Shown here in pieces: positions 9,827 through 19,071 of a stretch of 64,000 bases of DNA (positions within the stretch are counted from its first letter, which is position 1; each line of letters starts with the position of its first letter). Under the pieces are notes generated by a model. The model was not told where the DNA came from. It saw only the letters and a list, made by a program, of their open reading frames with translations, and made no database searches. The stretch is from Nonomuraea spiralis (GTDB lineage Bacteria > Actinomycetota > Actinomycetes > Streptosporangiales > Streptosporangiaceae). Made by a program: the position numbers and the translations under genes. Location: contig NZ_BMRC01000023.1 of assembly GCF_014648435.1 (NCBI RefSeq), positions 62,001 through 126,000 of the forward strand, read 5' to 3'.

Positions 9827-10714
9827 TCAGCTCTTGCCGGCGATTGTCACGTCTTTGATTTCGAGGGTTTGCTTCGGTGCCCCGGTCCCATCTCCCATGT
9901 CCGCGATGATGCCCGCTTTGTTCACCTTGTCCAGGATGTCGAGCCCCTTGGTGATCGTACCCACCGGCGTGTAATCCGGGGTGAGTCCGAGATCGCCGTA
10001 AACGAGGAAGAACTGGCTCCCCGTGCTGCCCGGCGCCGAGGTCTTCGCCATCGCCATCGTGCCCCGCTTGTACGTGGCCCCTTCCAGGTTCTCCTCGGCC
10101 ATCACGTAGCCGGGGCCGCCCGCGCCGTCCTGGCTCTTGCCGTCGGCCTTGGCCGTCGGGTCGCCGCACTGCAGCATCGGGAACTTGTCGCTGCCGAGAC
10201 GGTGGCACTTGCTGCCGTCGTAGAACTTCTTGGCGGCCAGGAAGGCCAGCGAGTTGGTCGTGCACGGCGCCTTGGCGTTGTCGAGCTCGACCACGATGTC
10301 GCCCAGGTTGGTCTTGAGCGTCATCGCCTTCTTGGCCGGCTCGGTCTTGACCTCGGCCGGGGGCATGCCGACGTCCTTGACCTGGCCGCCGCCCGCCTCC
10401 TTGACGTAGTCGCACGTGCCGGCCGCCGCGTTGTACGGCTTCGGCCCCGTGCTGGCCTGGGCCGAGGCGGTGTCCTGCGGCGCCGAGGCCGAGGGCGAGG
10501 CGGTCGCCTCGGTCTGCGAGCCGCCGCCGCCGAGCAGCGCGACCGCCGCCACGACGCCGCCCACCACGACGACCACGCCGACCGTGGAGCCGATGATCGC
10601 GGTGCGCTTGGCCTTCTGCTCGCGCTCGATGCGGCGCTGCATCTGCCGCTCGTAGTGCTCACGTGCCAGCTGCTTCTGCCGGTCCTTGCCCGTGGCCACC
10701 GCTTTGCCTCCCAT
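9827..10714 (-). CDS. Membrane-anchored cyclophilin-type peptidyl-prolyl isomerase (copy 1)
   Basis: 295 residues. A short basic cytoplasmic segment (KDRQKQLAREHYERQMQRRIE) is followed by one membrane helix (about 41-65, IIGSTVGVVVVVGGVVAAVALL), a Ser/Ala/Thr-rich linker and a cyclophilin domain outside the membrane. CHRL and LQCGDP carry the catalytic Arg and Gln positions (compare HR and QGGD in classical cyclophilins). Four Cys residues near the core (TCDY, PCTT, KCHR, LQCG) could form disulfides. Predicted role: folding of exported proteins. The start is ATG 10714; a TTG two codons upstream is possible. A paralogue lies at 14606-15496. Confidence 0.88.
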   Translation of the reverse strand: MGGKAVATGKDRQKQLAREHYERQMQRRIEREQKAKRTAIIGSTVGVVVVVGGVVAAVALLGGGGSQTEATASPSASAPQDTASAQASTGPKPYNAAAGTCDYVKEAGGGQVKDVGMPPAEVKTEPAKKAMTLKTNLGDIVVELDNAKAPCTTNSLAFLAAKKFYDGSKCHRLGSDKFPMLQCGDPTAKADGKSQDGAGGPGYVMAEENLEGATYKRGTMAMAKTSAPGSTGSQFFLVYGDLGLTPDYTPVGTITKGLDILDKVNKAGIIADMGDGTGAPKQTLEIKDVTIAGKS

Positions 10715-10837
10715 AGTCAATCAACTGAGGTGGGCGAATCGTATCGGCCAATGGGTAATGATTCGCAGCCCGGCGACCCGCACCGGTACCCTTCGGTTAC
10801 ATTCCCATTGGCTTTTCGACGAGATCACCTGAGGCAG

Positions 10838-11515
10838 ATGCTCATCGCAGGCTTCCCCGCAGGGGCCCTCCAGACCAATTGTTACGTCGTCGCGCCCGCG
10901 GCCGGCGAGGAGTGCGTGATCGTCGATCCGGGCCAGGACGCGGCCGGAGGCGTCGACGAGCTGCTGCGCGAGCACCGGCTCAAGCCGGTCGCGGTGCTGC
11001 TCACGCACGGCCACCTCGACCACGTGTGGTCGGTCGCCCCGGTCTGCGGCGCGCGCGACGTCCCCGCGTGGATCCACCCCGACGACCGCCACCTGCTGAG
11101 CGACCCCTCCGCCGGCTGGGGCGGCGGCGTCTCGCTGTTCGGCGACATCAGGCTGAGCGAGCCCGACGACGTGCGCGAGCTGTCCGACGGCGCGGAGCTC
11201 AGCCTGGCGGGCCTCGATCTCGTGGTCGACCACACGCCCGGCCATACCAGGGGGTCGGTGAGCTTCCGGCTGCCCGGCGACGAGATCATGTTCTCGGGCG
11301 ACCTGCTGTTCGCCGGCTCCATCGGCCGTTCCGACCTTCCCGGCGGCGACTACGCGACCCTCCTGAGCAGCCTGGCCACCAAGTGCCTGCCGCTGCCTGA
11401 CGATACGGTCGTCCTGCCGGGCCACGGACCACAGACCACGATCGGCCGCGAGCGCGCTACCAACCCGTACCTGAAGGAAGCGGCGCCGCAGGCCGGTCCC
11501 ACACGAGGGATCTAA
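10838..11515 (+). CDS. Metallo-beta-lactamase-fold hydrolase (glyoxalase II-like)
   Basis: 225 residues. The binuclear metal signature THGHLDH, later ligand positions in [11 protein letters not shown] and FSGDLLF, and the terminal [13 protein letters not shown] place it in the hydroxyacylglutathione hydrolase-like branch. Actinomycetes lack glutathione, so the natural thioester or peroxide substrate is unknown. The start ATG at 10838 fits the conserved beginning ([18 protein letters not shown]); the open frame runs far upstream but is non-coding there. It is divergent from the cyclophilin, and its TAA overlaps the hisS ATG by 1 nt, so the two are co-translated. Confidence 0.88.
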   Translation: MLIAGFPAGALQTNCYVVAPAAGEECVIVDPGQDAAGGVDELLREHRLKPVAVLLTHGHLDHVWSVAPVCGARDVPAWIHPDDRHLLSDPSAGWGGGVSLFGDIRLSEPDDVRELSDGAELSLAGLDLVVDHTPGHTRGSVSFRLPGDEIMFSGDLLFAGSIGRSDLPGGDYATLLSSLATKCLPLPDDTVVLPGHGPQTTIGRERATNPYLKEAAPQAGPTRGI

Positions 11516-12774
11516 TGAGCTTCCAAGCACCGAAAGGCACCTTCGACTGGCTGCCGCCGCGCTCCGAGCGCGTGCTGGCCGTGCGCGAGGCGCTGGTCGC
11601 GCCCCTGAGGCTGGCTGGCTACGGCTACGTCGAGACCCCCGTCTTCGAGGACACCGAGCTGTTCAAGCGGGGCGTGGGCGAGTCCACCGACGTGGTCTCC
11701 AAGGAGATGTACACCTTCCCCGACAGGGCGGGCAGGTCGCTGACCCTGCGCCCCGAGGGCACCGCCTCGGTCGTGCGCGCCGTGCTCCAGCACAATCTCC
11801 ACACCGGCCAGCTCCCGGTCAAACTGTGGTACTCCGGCAGCCAGTTCCGCTACGAGCGTGCCCAGAAGGGCCGCTACCGCCACTTCTGGCAGGTCGGGGC
11901 CGAGGCCCTCGGCTCCGAGGACCCGGCGCTCGACGCCGAGCTGATCGTGCTCGGCGCGCGCGGCTTCGCCTCGCTCGGGCTCAGGCAGGTCAGGCTGCTG
12001 GTCAACTCGCTCGGCGACAAGAACTGCCGGCCCGCCTACCGGGCCGCGCTGCAGGAGTTCCTGCGCGGGCTCGACCTCGACGAGGACACCAGGGCCCGCA
12101 TCGAGATCAACCCGCTGCGGGTGCTCGACGACAAGCGGCCCGAGGTGCAGGCCCAGCTCACCGGCGCGCCGCTGGTGGTCGACCACCTGTGCGCGGCGTG
12201 CAAGAGCTACCACGAGGAGGTCCGCTCGCTGCTGACCGCCTCGGGCGTGGCGTTCGAGGACGACCCGCGGCTGGTGCGCGGGCTCGACTACTACACGCGC
12301 ACCACGTTCGAGTTCGTGCACGGCGGGCTCGGCTCCCAGTCGGCCGTCGGCGGCGGCGGCCGCTACGACGGGCTCAGCGAGATGCTGGGCGGCCCGCCGC
12401 TGCCCAGCGTCGGCTGGGCGCTCGGCGTCGATCGCACGTACCTGGCGATGGAGGCCGAGGGTCTGCTCGACGAGGCCGCGCCGGGCCGCGTGCAGGTGTA
12501 CGGTGTCCCGCTGGGTGACGACGCCCGCCGCCGCATGTTCCTGCTCGTCTCCGAGCTGCGCGAGGCGGGCATCAGCGCCGACATGGCCTTCGGCGGCAAG
12601 GGGCTCAAGGGCGCGATGAAGGGCGCGGACCGTTCCGGCGCCCGATTCGCGCTGATCCTGGGCGAGCGTGACCTCGCGGCCGAGGCCGTGCAACTGAAGG
12701 ACCTGACCACCGCTGAACAGACCGAGGTGCCGCTGGCCCAGGTCGCCGACGTTTTGAAAGGGAAAGTGCAGTGA
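11515..12774 (+). CDS. hisS: Histidyl-tRNA synthetase
   Basis: Class II synthetase charging tRNA-His. It has 419 residues: motif 1 region near the N-terminus (FDWLPP...), motif 2 [21 protein letters not shown], the histidine-specific loop [15 protein letters not shown], motif 3 ([12 protein letters not shown]) and a C-terminal anticodon-binding domain. Length is normal. It overlaps the preceding hydrolase by 1 nt and aspS by 4 nt (GTGA), the standard hisS-aspS operon. Confidence 0.97.
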   Translation: MSFQAPKGTFDWLPPRSERVLAVREALVAPLRLAGYGYVETPVFEDTELFKRGVGESTDVVSKEMYTFPDRAGRSLTLRPEGTASVVRAVLQHNLHTGQLPVKLWYSGSQFRYERAQKGRYRHFWQVGAEALGSEDPALDAELIVLGARGFASLGLRQVRLLVNSLGDKNCRPAYRAALQEFLRGLDLDEDTRARIEINPLRVLDDKRPEVQAQLTGAPLVVDHLCAACKSYHEEVRSLLTASGVAFEDDPRLVRGLDYYTRTTFEFVHGGLGSQSAVGGGGRYDGLSEMLGGPPLPSVGWALGVDRTYLAMEAEGLLDEAAPGRVQVYGVPLGDDARRRMFLLVSELREAGISADMAFGGKGLKGAMKGADRSGARFALILGERDLAAEAVQLKDLTTAEQTEVPLAQVADVLKGKVQ

Positions 12775-14543
12775 TCCGCACGCATACGGCCGGGTCGCTC
12801 CGTGAGGAGCACGCCGGGCAGCAGGTGACGCTCGCAGGATGGGTGGCCCGCCGCCGTGACCACGGCGGCGTTGTCTTCATCGACCTGCGCGACGCCTCCG
12901 GCTCGGCGCAGGTGGTCTTCCGCGAGGAGGACCACGCCCACGACCTGCGCGCCGAATACTGCGTGAAGGTCGTCGGCCAGGTCAGGGTGCGCCCGGAGGG
13001 CAACGAGAACCCCGAGCTGCCCACCGGCGCGATCGAGGTCGTGGCCGAGCGGGTCGAGGTGCTGAGCGAGTCCGCGCCGCTGCCGTTCCCCATCGAGGGC
13101 AACGTGGGCGTGTCGGAGGAGGCCCGGCTCAAGTACCGCTACCTCGACATCCGCCGCCAGCAGGTCGCGAGCGCCATGCGCACCCGTTCCAAGGCCACCT
13201 ACCTGGCCAACGAGGTGATGCACGAGCTCGGCTTCGTCTACGTCGAGACCCCGACGCTGACCCGTTCCACCCCCGAGGGCGCGCGCGACTTCCTGGTGCC
13301 GGTCCGCCTGCAGCCCGGCAACTGGTACGCCCTGCCGCAGTCGCCCCAGCTGTTCAAGCAGCTCCTCCAGGTCGCCGGCCTGGAGCGCTACTACCAGCTC
13401 GCCAAGTGCTACCGCGACGAGGACCTGCGGGCCGACCGCCAGCCCGAGTTCACCCAGATCGACGTCGAGATGTCCTTCGTCGACCAGGAGGACGTCATCG
13501 AGGTCGGCGAGAAGCTGGTCGGCCGGCTGTGGCGGGAGATCCTCGGCTACGAGATCCCCATGCCGCTGCCGCGCATGACCTACGCCGACGCCATGGCCCG
13601 CTACGGCTCCGACAAGCCCGACCTGCGCTTCGGCCAGGAGCTCGTCGAGATGACCGACTACTTCTCCGCCACCTCCTTCCGCGTGTTCCAGGCCGACTAC
13701 GTCGGCGCCGTGGTCATGCCGGGCGGCGCCTCGCAGACCCGCAAGGAGCTCGACGGCTGGCAGGAGTGGGCGCGCAGCCGCGGCGCCAAGGGCCTGGCGT
13801 ACGTGCTGGTCCAGGAGGACGGCACGCTCGGCGGCCCGGTCGCCAAGAACCTGTCGGAGGCGGAGCTGTCCGGCCTGGCGGCCAAGGTCGGCGCCGCCCC
13901 CGGCGACGCGATCTTCTTCGCCGCCGGAGCCCGCGGCGCCTCGCGCGACCTGCTGGGCGCGGCCCGGCTGGAGATCGGCCGCCGTTGCGGCCTGATCGAC
14001 GAGTCGCAGTGGTCGTTCCTGTGGGTGGTCGACGCCCCCATGTTCGAGGAGGACGGCGAGGGCGGCTGGACGGCCGTGCACCACCCGTTCACCGGCCCCA
14101 AGCCGGAGTGGGCCGACAACTTCCAGGACCACCCGGCCGAGGCCCTGGCCTACGCCTACGACATGGTCTGCAACGGCATGGAGATCGGCGGCGGCTCGAT
14201 CCGTATCCACCGGGCCGAGATGCAGCAGCGGGTCTTCGACGTGCTCGGCATCTCCAAGGAGGAGGCCGAGAGCAAGTTCGGCTTCCTGCTGGAGGCGTTC
14301 AAGTACGGCCCGCCCCCGCACGGCGGCATCGCCTACGGCTGGGACCGGATCTGCATGCTGCTGTCCGACGGCGACTCGATCCGCGACGTGATCGCGTTCC
14401 CGAAGACCGCCTCCGGCTTCGACCCGCTGACCGGCGCGCCCACGCCGATCACGGCCGACCAGCGCAAGGAGGCGGGCGTCGACGCCCAGCCCAAGAGCGA
14501 GGCCCAGTCCAAGAACGAGGCCCAGCTCAAGAACGAGTCCTGA
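12771..14543 (+). CDS. aspS: Aspartyl-tRNA synthetase
   Basis: Class II bacterial-type AspRS of 590 residues from a GTG coupled to hisS. It has an OB-fold anticodon domain ([23 protein letters not shown]), motif 2 ([19 protein letters not shown]), the bacterial GAD insertion, and motif 3 ([12 protein letters not shown]). The C-terminus ends in a short hydrophilic tail of related units ([17 protein letters not shown]) beyond the catalytic domain. Whether it is discriminating or also charges tRNA-Asn cannot be told from this window. Confidence 0.97.
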   Translation: MIRTHTAGSLREEHAGQQVTLAGWVARRRDHGGVVFIDLRDASGSAQVVFREEDHAHDLRAEYCVKVVGQVRVRPEGNENPELPTGAIEVVAERVEVLSESAPLPFPIEGNVGVSEEARLKYRYLDIRRQQVASAMRTRSKATYLANEVMHELGFVYVETPTLTRSTPEGARDFLVPVRLQPGNWYALPQSPQLFKQLLQVAGLERYYQLAKCYRDEDLRADRQPEFTQIDVEMSFVDQEDVIEVGEKLVGRLWREILGYEIPMPLPRMTYADAMARYGSDKPDLRFGQELVEMTDYFSATSFRVFQADYVGAVVMPGGASQTRKELDGWQEWARSRGAKGLAYVLVQEDGTLGGPVAKNLSEAELSGLAAKVGAAPGDAIFFAAGARGASRDLLGAARLEIGRRCGLIDESQWSFLWVVDAPMFEEDGEGGWTAVHHPFTGPKPEWADNFQDHPAEALAYAYDMVCNGMEIGGGSIRIHRAEMQQRVFDVLGISKEEAESKFGFLLEAFKYGPPPHGGIAYGWDRICMLLSDGDSIRDVIAFPKTASGFDPLTGAPTPITADQRKEAGVDAQPKSEAQSKNEAQLKNES

Positions 14544-14552
14544 CCCGCACAT

Positions 14553-14595
14553 GACGACGGCGGGCGCCCCTTCCCCGGGGGCGCCCGCCGTCGTC
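14553..14595. terminator. Bidirectional hairpin between aspS and cyclophilin 2
   Basis: An 18-bp perfect stem, GACGACGGCGGGCGCCCC (14553-14570) and its complement (14578-14595), with a 7-nt loop. It lies between the convergent stops of aspS (14543) and the minus-strand cyclophilin (14606). Confidence 0.8.
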
Positions 14596-14605
14596 GTGCC
14601 GGCCG

Positions 14606-15496
14606 CTACTTCACGGTGACGCGCTTGATGATGATCGGGTTCTTGGGGGCGGTCGAGCCGCCGTCGCCCACGATGTCGTCGCCGTTGACGATGACGCCGT
14701 CCTTGGCGACCTTCTCGATGATCTCCAGGCCCGAGCGGACGATGCCGAGCACCGAGTACTGCGGTTCGAGCTGGCCGTTCTCGTCCGACAGCGAGATGGC
14801 GAACTGGCTGCTGTTCTGCCCGGCGGCGCCGTCGGGCTGGGTCAGGAACACCACGCCCTTGGTGTAGGACATGCCGCCGGCGGCCTCGTCGGCGTACACG
14901 TAGCCGGCCGTGCCCTGGCCGTCGGTCGGGTTCCTGCCGTCGGCCTTGGCCTGCGGGTCGCCGCACTGGAGCAGGAACAGGCCGGCCGTCTCCGGCGTCG
15001 CCAGGCGGTGGCACTTGGTGTTGTCGTAGAAGCCCTTCCTGGCCAGGAACGCCATCGAGTTGACCGAGCACGGGGTCGCGTTCGCGTCGACGTCGATCAC
15101 GATGTCGCCGTGGTTGGTGCTCACGGTCATCGTCTTGAGCTTCAGGTTGGGCCGCTTGCCCGGCAGGCCGACGAACTTGTTGGGCGCGGAGTCGTCACGC
15201 TTGTACGTGCACGACACCTTGCTCGCGTTCTTCGGCGGCGCGGTGCTCGGCAGCGCCGTCGGCGCGGGGGAGCTGGTGCTGGCGGAGGGCGTGGGCGTGC
15301 TCGCCGCCGCGGCGGTCTTGTCGTCGTCGCCCATCAGGGTGGTCGCGGCGAAGACGCCGCCCGCCACCACCACGACGGCCACGCCCGCGCCGATGAAGGT
15401 GTTCCGCCTGGCTTTGGCGGTCTGCTCGGCCGCGCGCTTCGCCTGCCGCTCCTTGTGCTCCCGAGCCAGCTCGCTCTGGCGGTCGTCGCCGCTCAC
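14606..15496 (-). CDS. Membrane-anchored cyclophilin-type peptidyl-prolyl isomerase (copy 2)
   Basis: 296 residues from a GTG with AAGGAG upstream. Same layout as the 9827-10714 protein: basic N-terminus, one membrane helix (about 33-54, FIGAGVAVVVVAGGVFAATTLM), Thr/Ser/Pro/Ala-rich spacer, and an external cyclophilin domain. CHRL and LQCGDPQAKADG match copy 1 closely, including the conserved Cys positions, so the two are paralogues. The segment between CHR and LQC is a few residues longer than in copy 1. Predicted extracytoplasmic foldase; partner proteins unknown. Confidence 0.88.
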   Translation of the reverse strand: MSGDDRQSELAREHKERQAKRAAEQTAKARRNTFIGAGVAVVVVAGGVFAATTLMGDDDKTAAAASTPTPSASTSSPAPTALPSTAPPKNASKVSCTYKRDDSAPNKFVGLPGKRPNLKLKTMTVSTNHGDIVIDVDANATPCSVNSMAFLARKGFYDNTKCHRLATPETAGLFLLQCGDPQAKADGRNPTDGQGTAGYVYADEAAGGMSYTKGVVFLTQPDGAAGQNSSQFAISLSDENGQLEPQYSVLGIVRSGLEIIEKVAKDGVIVNGDDIVGDGGSTAPKNPIIIKRVTVK

Positions 15497-15667
15497 CGGT
15501 TGTCTCCTTCATCTTTGCCGACACATGACCAAACAACTCCGCGAATGCTACCGGCCTCCGATATGTGCCGGGCGTAAGTGACGAAAGCCGTTGACTGGGG
15601 CAAGTGTGATCAAGAACCTTTTCGCGCGAGGATTCGTAGTCCTGGTGAGGCCCCTTAAGGAGTGACC

Positions 15668-16177
15668 GTGTTCGATCAGATCCTCGGTTTGCCGGCCCAT
15701 CCGCTGATCGTCCATTTCGCCGTGGTGCTGACGCCGCTGCTCGTCCTCGCGGCGGCGGCGTACGCGCTGGTGCCCCGCGTACGGACGCCGGCGGCGTGGG
15801 CGGTGGTGCTGCTCGCCGTGGCCGCGCCCGTGGCGGTGTTCGCGGCCAAGGAGAGCGGCGAGAGCCTGAAACGGGCCCGCTTCGCCGAGGTCGAGGGCCC
15901 GCTCGGCGCCCGCGTCGCCGCGCACGAGAGCTACGCGAGCCCGCTGCTGTTGTCGGCGGCCGGCCTGGCGGCCGTCACCCTGGCCCTCGTGTACGCCACC
16001 ACCCCCGGACGCGGCTCGCTCACCTCCGACCGGTTCGGCAGGCCCGTCACGATCGTCCTGTCGGCGCTGACGGTCGTCCTGGCCGCCGTGGCGGGCTACT
16101 TCTGCTTCCGCGCGGGCGACTCCGGGGCCAGGGCCGTATGGGCATCGGCGGGCATGACGCCCCTGCACGGCGTGTAA
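15668..16177 (+). CDS. DUF2231-like four-helix membrane protein
   Basis: 169 residues. It begins VFDQILGLPAHPLIVHFAVV, the conserved start of the DUF2231 family (a His-containing first helix), followed by three further hydrophobic helices. AAGGAG at 15657-15662 favours the GTG at 15668 over the GTG at 15662. Function unknown; some relatives are thought to bind haem through the His-containing helices, but that is not shown here. rarA begins 9 nt downstream. Confidence 0.7.
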   Translation: MFDQILGLPAHPLIVHFAVVLTPLLVLAAAAYALVPRVRTPAAWAVVLLAVAAPVAVFAAKESGESLKRARFAEVEGPLGARVAAHESYASPLLLSAAGLAAVTLALVYATTPGRGSLTSDRFGRPVTIVLSALTVVLAAVAGYFCFRAGDSGARAVWASAGMTPLHGV

Positions 16178-16186
16178 TCTCGCGTT

Positions 16187-17488
16187 GTGGATAGCCTGTT
16201 CGATTCGGCGGCTGAGGAGGCCACCCCGCAGCCCCTCGCGGTGCGGATGCGCCCGCGCACCCTCGACGAGGTGATCGGCCAGCGACACCTGCTGGGCTCC
16301 GGCACCCCGCTGCGGCGGCTGGTCGAGAGCGAGGCCCCCATGTCGCTGTTCCTGTGGGGCCCGCCCGGCACCGGCAAGACGACCCTGGCCTACGTGGTCT
16401 CCAACGTCACCAAACGCCGCTTCGTCGAGATCTCCGCCGTCTCCGCCGGTGTCAAGGACGTCCGTGCCGCCATCGACAACGCCCGCCGCGAGCTGGGCAT
16501 GAGCGGCCGCCAGACCGTGCTGTTCGTCGACGAGGTCCACCGCTTCAACAAGGCCCAGCAGGACGCGCTGCTCCCGGCAGTGGAGAACCGCTGGGTCACG
16601 TTCATCGGCGCCACCACCGAAAACCCGTCCTTCTCGGTCATCTCGCCGCTGTTGTCGCGCTCGCTGCTGCTCACGCTGGAGTCGCTGTCCGACGACGACG
16701 TACGCGCGGTCCTGGAACGCGCGGTGTCCGAGCCGCGCGGCCTGGGCGGCCGGGCCACCCTCGCGCCCGAGGCCCTCGACCACCTGGTACGCCTGGCCGG
16801 CGGCGACGCGCGCAGGTCGCTGACCTACCTGGAGGCCGCCGCCCTGCTGGCCGACGACATCACCGTCGAGGTCGTGGAGAAGGCCGCCGACAAGGCGGCC
16901 GTGCGCTACGACCGCCAGGGCGACCAGCACTACGACGTGATCAGCGCGTTCATCAAGTCGATGCGCGGCTCCGACGCCGACGCGGCGCTCCATTACCTCG
17001 CCCGCATGATCGAGGCCGGTGAGGACCCGCGCTTCATCGCCCGCCGCATCGTCATCTTCGCCTCCGAGGACGTCGGCATGGCCGACCCCACCTGCCTGCA
17101 GACGGCGGTGGCCGTGGCCCAGGCGGTGCAGCTCATCGGGCTGCCCGAAGGCCAGATCAACCTGGCCCACGCCGTCATCCACTGCGCGATGGCGCCCAAG
17201 TCCAACGCGGTCGTCAAGGCCATCGGCGCGGCGGTCGGCGACGTGCGCAAGGGCCTGATCGGCCAGGTCCCCGGCCACCTGCGCGACGCCCACTACCCCG
17301 GCGCGGCCAAGCTCGGCCACGGCGACGGCTACAAGTACCCGCACGACTTCGACCACGGGCTCGTGCGCCAGGACTACGCGCCCGAGCAGGTGCGCGAGCG
17401 CCGCTACTACGAGCCCACCAGACACGGCGCCGAGGCCCCCGTGGCCGACCGCTGGACCCGGATCCGCGACTTCCTGCGCGGCTCCTGA
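16187..17488 (+). CDS. rarA: Replication-associated recombination protein A (RarA/MgsA)
   Basis: AAA+ ATPase of the clamp-loader clade that acts at stalled replication forks. It has 433 residues from a GTG: family start [21 protein letters not shown], Walker [10 protein letters not shown], Walker [11 protein letters not shown], sensor 1 [10 protein letters not shown], and the C-terminal tetramerisation region [20 protein letters not shown]...[10 protein letters not shown]. Complete. Confidence 0.96.
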   Translation: MDSLFDSAAEEATPQPLAVRMRPRTLDEVIGQRHLLGSGTPLRRLVESEAPMSLFLWGPPGTGKTTLAYVVSNVTKRRFVEISAVSAGVKDVRAAIDNARRELGMSGRQTVLFVDEVHRFNKAQQDALLPAVENRWVTFIGATTENPSFSVISPLLSRSLLLTLESLSDDDVRAVLERAVSEPRGLGGRATLAPEALDHLVRLAGGDARRSLTYLEAAALLADDITVEVVEKAADKAAVRYDRQGDQHYDVISAFIKSMRGSDADAALHYLARMIEAGEDPRFIARRIVIFASEDVGMADPTCLQTAVAVAQAVQLIGLPEGQINLAHAVIHCAMAPKSNAVVKAIGAAVGDVRKGLIGQVPGHLRDAHYPGAAKLGHGDGYKYPHDFDHGLVRQDYAPEQVRERRYYEPTRHGAEAPVADRWTRIRDFLRGS

Positions 17489-17517
17489 CCGCCCCGCCCG
17501 CTAGATTGATCGCCACC

Positions 17518-18264
17518 ATGACCGATTACCGCGCCGCCTTCGACGCCTCCATCACCTTCGGCAACGGCGGCGACCTCACCGTCCACGGCTTCCGCGTCGA
17601 CCTGCCGGGTCCCGACGCCACCGAGGACGAGATCGCCGCGCTGTTCGTGGCCTCGCTCGGCCTGCTGATGACCGACGCGGTCGAGCTGAGCGGCGTCGAG
17701 ATCTTCGCCGAGCCGCACAAGGGCACCCGCGGCGGCCCGTCCGACCGCGCCGCCGCGGCCGCGCCCGGCGCCGGGGGAGCGCTGGCCGAGCTCGACCACC
17801 TGCCCCACGAGGGCGGCACGTACCTGGTGGCGCCCGGCGGCGACCTGGCCGCGCTCCCGCTGGCGCGCGTCGCCGACCTGCCCGCCGTGGTGGTGCGCGT
17901 GACAGGGGCCGAGGGGCGGACCGTCGGCGTGGGCGCGCTGGCCGCTTTCGACGTACGCGGGAGGGCCGTGCTGCTGCACACCGGCGCGCGCGAGGGCCGG
18001 CAGCTCACCGCGGCGGCCGCCGCGTGGCTGGCCGAGCACGGCGTCGCCCTGGTCGGCACCGACGCCGACGCGCTCGACGACGCCGCGCACGAGGGCAGCC
18101 CGGCCCTCGACGCGCTGCTGGAGGCGGGTGTGCCGGTCGTGGAGCGGCTGACCGGGCTCGACCGGCTCCCGCCGACCGGCGCCCTGTTCACGGCCGCGCC
18201 CGCGCGTCTCGCGGGCGTCGCGCGGGTCCCCGTACGCGCCTTCGCCCGCGTGCCCGAGAGCTGA
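17518..18264 (+). CDS. Degenerate cyclase-family protein with an extra N-terminal domain
   Basis: 248 residues. The C-terminal two thirds resemble the cyclase/kynurenine-formamidase fold: GGTYLVAPGGDLAALPLARVADLP, VLLHTG, WLAEHGVALVGTDAD, PVVERLTGLDRLP and the end FTAAPARLAGVARVPVRAFA. The family metal site HxGTxxDxPxH is not present; the matching stretch reads GGTYLVAPGG, so the Asp and His ligands are lost and classical catalysis is unlikely. Residues 1-75 (FGNGGDLTVHGFRVDLPGP...EPHKGTRGG) are an added domain I do not recognise by name. The ATG at 17518 is chosen over an in-frame TTG at 17506. It lies alone between rarA and the DUF948 gene. Confidence 0.6.
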   Translation: MTDYRAAFDASITFGNGGDLTVHGFRVDLPGPDATEDEIAALFVASLGLLMTDAVELSGVEIFAEPHKGTRGGPSDRAAAAAPGAGGALAELDHLPHEGGTYLVAPGGDLAALPLARVADLPAVVVRVTGAEGRTVGVGALAAFDVRGRAVLLHTGAREGRQLTAAAAAWLAEHGVALVGTDADALDDAAHEGSPALDALLEAGVPVVERLTGLDRLPPTGALFTAAPARLAGVARVPVRAFARVPES

Positions 18265-18446
18265 GCCGGCCGCGCAACCCCTGGTCGGAGTGGGGGCGGA
18301 GTGGCGCGTGTGCTCATGCGGCCGGTCACGGAAGTGTCCGGAGGCGACCTCGATGCCGGTTCGGGCCCGTTTTCCTCACCAGGGTTGTCGCCCGGACGCG
18401 ATAGGGTTCATGCCGTTCCGGCCCAGCGTACGAGGGAGATGAGCGG

Positions 18447-18821
18447 ATGCTTACCGCTGGAGAGGTCGCCGGGCTGATCGCCGCCACGGGATGGATCGTG
18501 CTGGTCTGCGTTCTCGCCATGGTGCTCGTCAAGCTCGCCAGGCTGCTCACCGAGACGACCAAGGCGGTCTCCGACCTGAACAACCGCCTGGCGCCGCTGC
18601 TCGACGACGTGAGCGTCACGGTCAACGAGACCAACAGGCAACTGGTCGTGGTCGAGGCCATCGCCCAGGACGTCAAGCAGGTCAGCGCCCACGCCGCCAA
18701 GCTCAGCGCGGTGACGCAGACCATCTTCACCGGCCCGTTGATCAAGGTGTCGTCGCTCGGCTACGGCGTGCGGCGCGCCATCGAGGCCCGCAGACCGCCC
18801 AAGGCGAGGCGGTCCCGGTGA
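18447..18821 (+). CDS. DUF948 single-pass membrane protein
   Basis: 124 residues. One N-terminal membrane helix (about 8-30, IAATGWIVLVCVLAMVLVKLA) is followed by a long amphipathic helix typical of DUF948 (TKAVSDLNNRLAPLLDDVSVTVNETNRQL) and a basic C-terminus. The role is unknown; it resembles chemotaxis-receptor-like coiled coils without a signalling tip. It overlaps the next gene by 4 nt and precedes alaS, a conserved actinobacterial neighbourhood. Confidence 0.8.
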   Translation: MLTAGEVAGLIAATGWIVLVCVLAMVLVKLARLLTETTKAVSDLNNRLAPLLDDVSVTVNETNRQLVVVEAIAQDVKQVSAHAAKLSAVTQTIFTGPLIKVSSLGYGVRRAIEARRPPKARRSR

Positions 18822-19048
18822 TCAGACGGCTGTTCTACCTCTCGCTCGGCGCGTTCCTCGCCTTCTGGGTGATGCGCAGGCTGCAGGCGCTGCACCCGAA
18901 CCACGTCGTCCGGCGCACGGCCGACGGCGCGGCGGGGATGCTCGCGCGGGTGAGAGACTTTACCTCTGACGCGCTCGGCGAGGCCGCCGAGCGCGAAACC
19001 CAGTTGCGGGCGCGCTTCGGGCTCGACAACGCTGAAATCGACAACTGA
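18818..19048 (+). CDS. Small DUF6167-like membrane protein
   Basis: 76 residues from a GTG overlapping the DUF948 stop (GTGA). A hydrophobic N-terminus ([15 protein letters not shown]) is followed by a charged helix ([34 protein letters not shown] is its span, residues about 32-66). It is translationally coupled to the DUF948 gene, so the two probably work together at the membrane. Function unknown. Confidence 0.75.
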   Translation: MIRRLFYLSLGAFLAFWVMRRLQALHPNHVVRRTADGAAGMLARVRDFTSDALGEAAERETQLRARFGLDNAEIDN

Positions 19049-19071
19049 CTACCCAGCAAAGGATGGCCACA

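Noticed and set aside
9653-10837. Long 5' extension of the metallo-hydrolase reading frame
   Set aside because: It overlaps the divergent cyclophilin gene and reads as shadow sequence; family start is at 10838.
12363-15071. 902-codon open frame antisense to hisS/aspS/cyclophilin
   Set aside because: Crosses three real genes and a terminator; shadow of GC-biased third positions.
15548-17425. 625-codon open frame antisense to rarA
   Set aside because: Same reason; rarA on the plus strand has every family motif.
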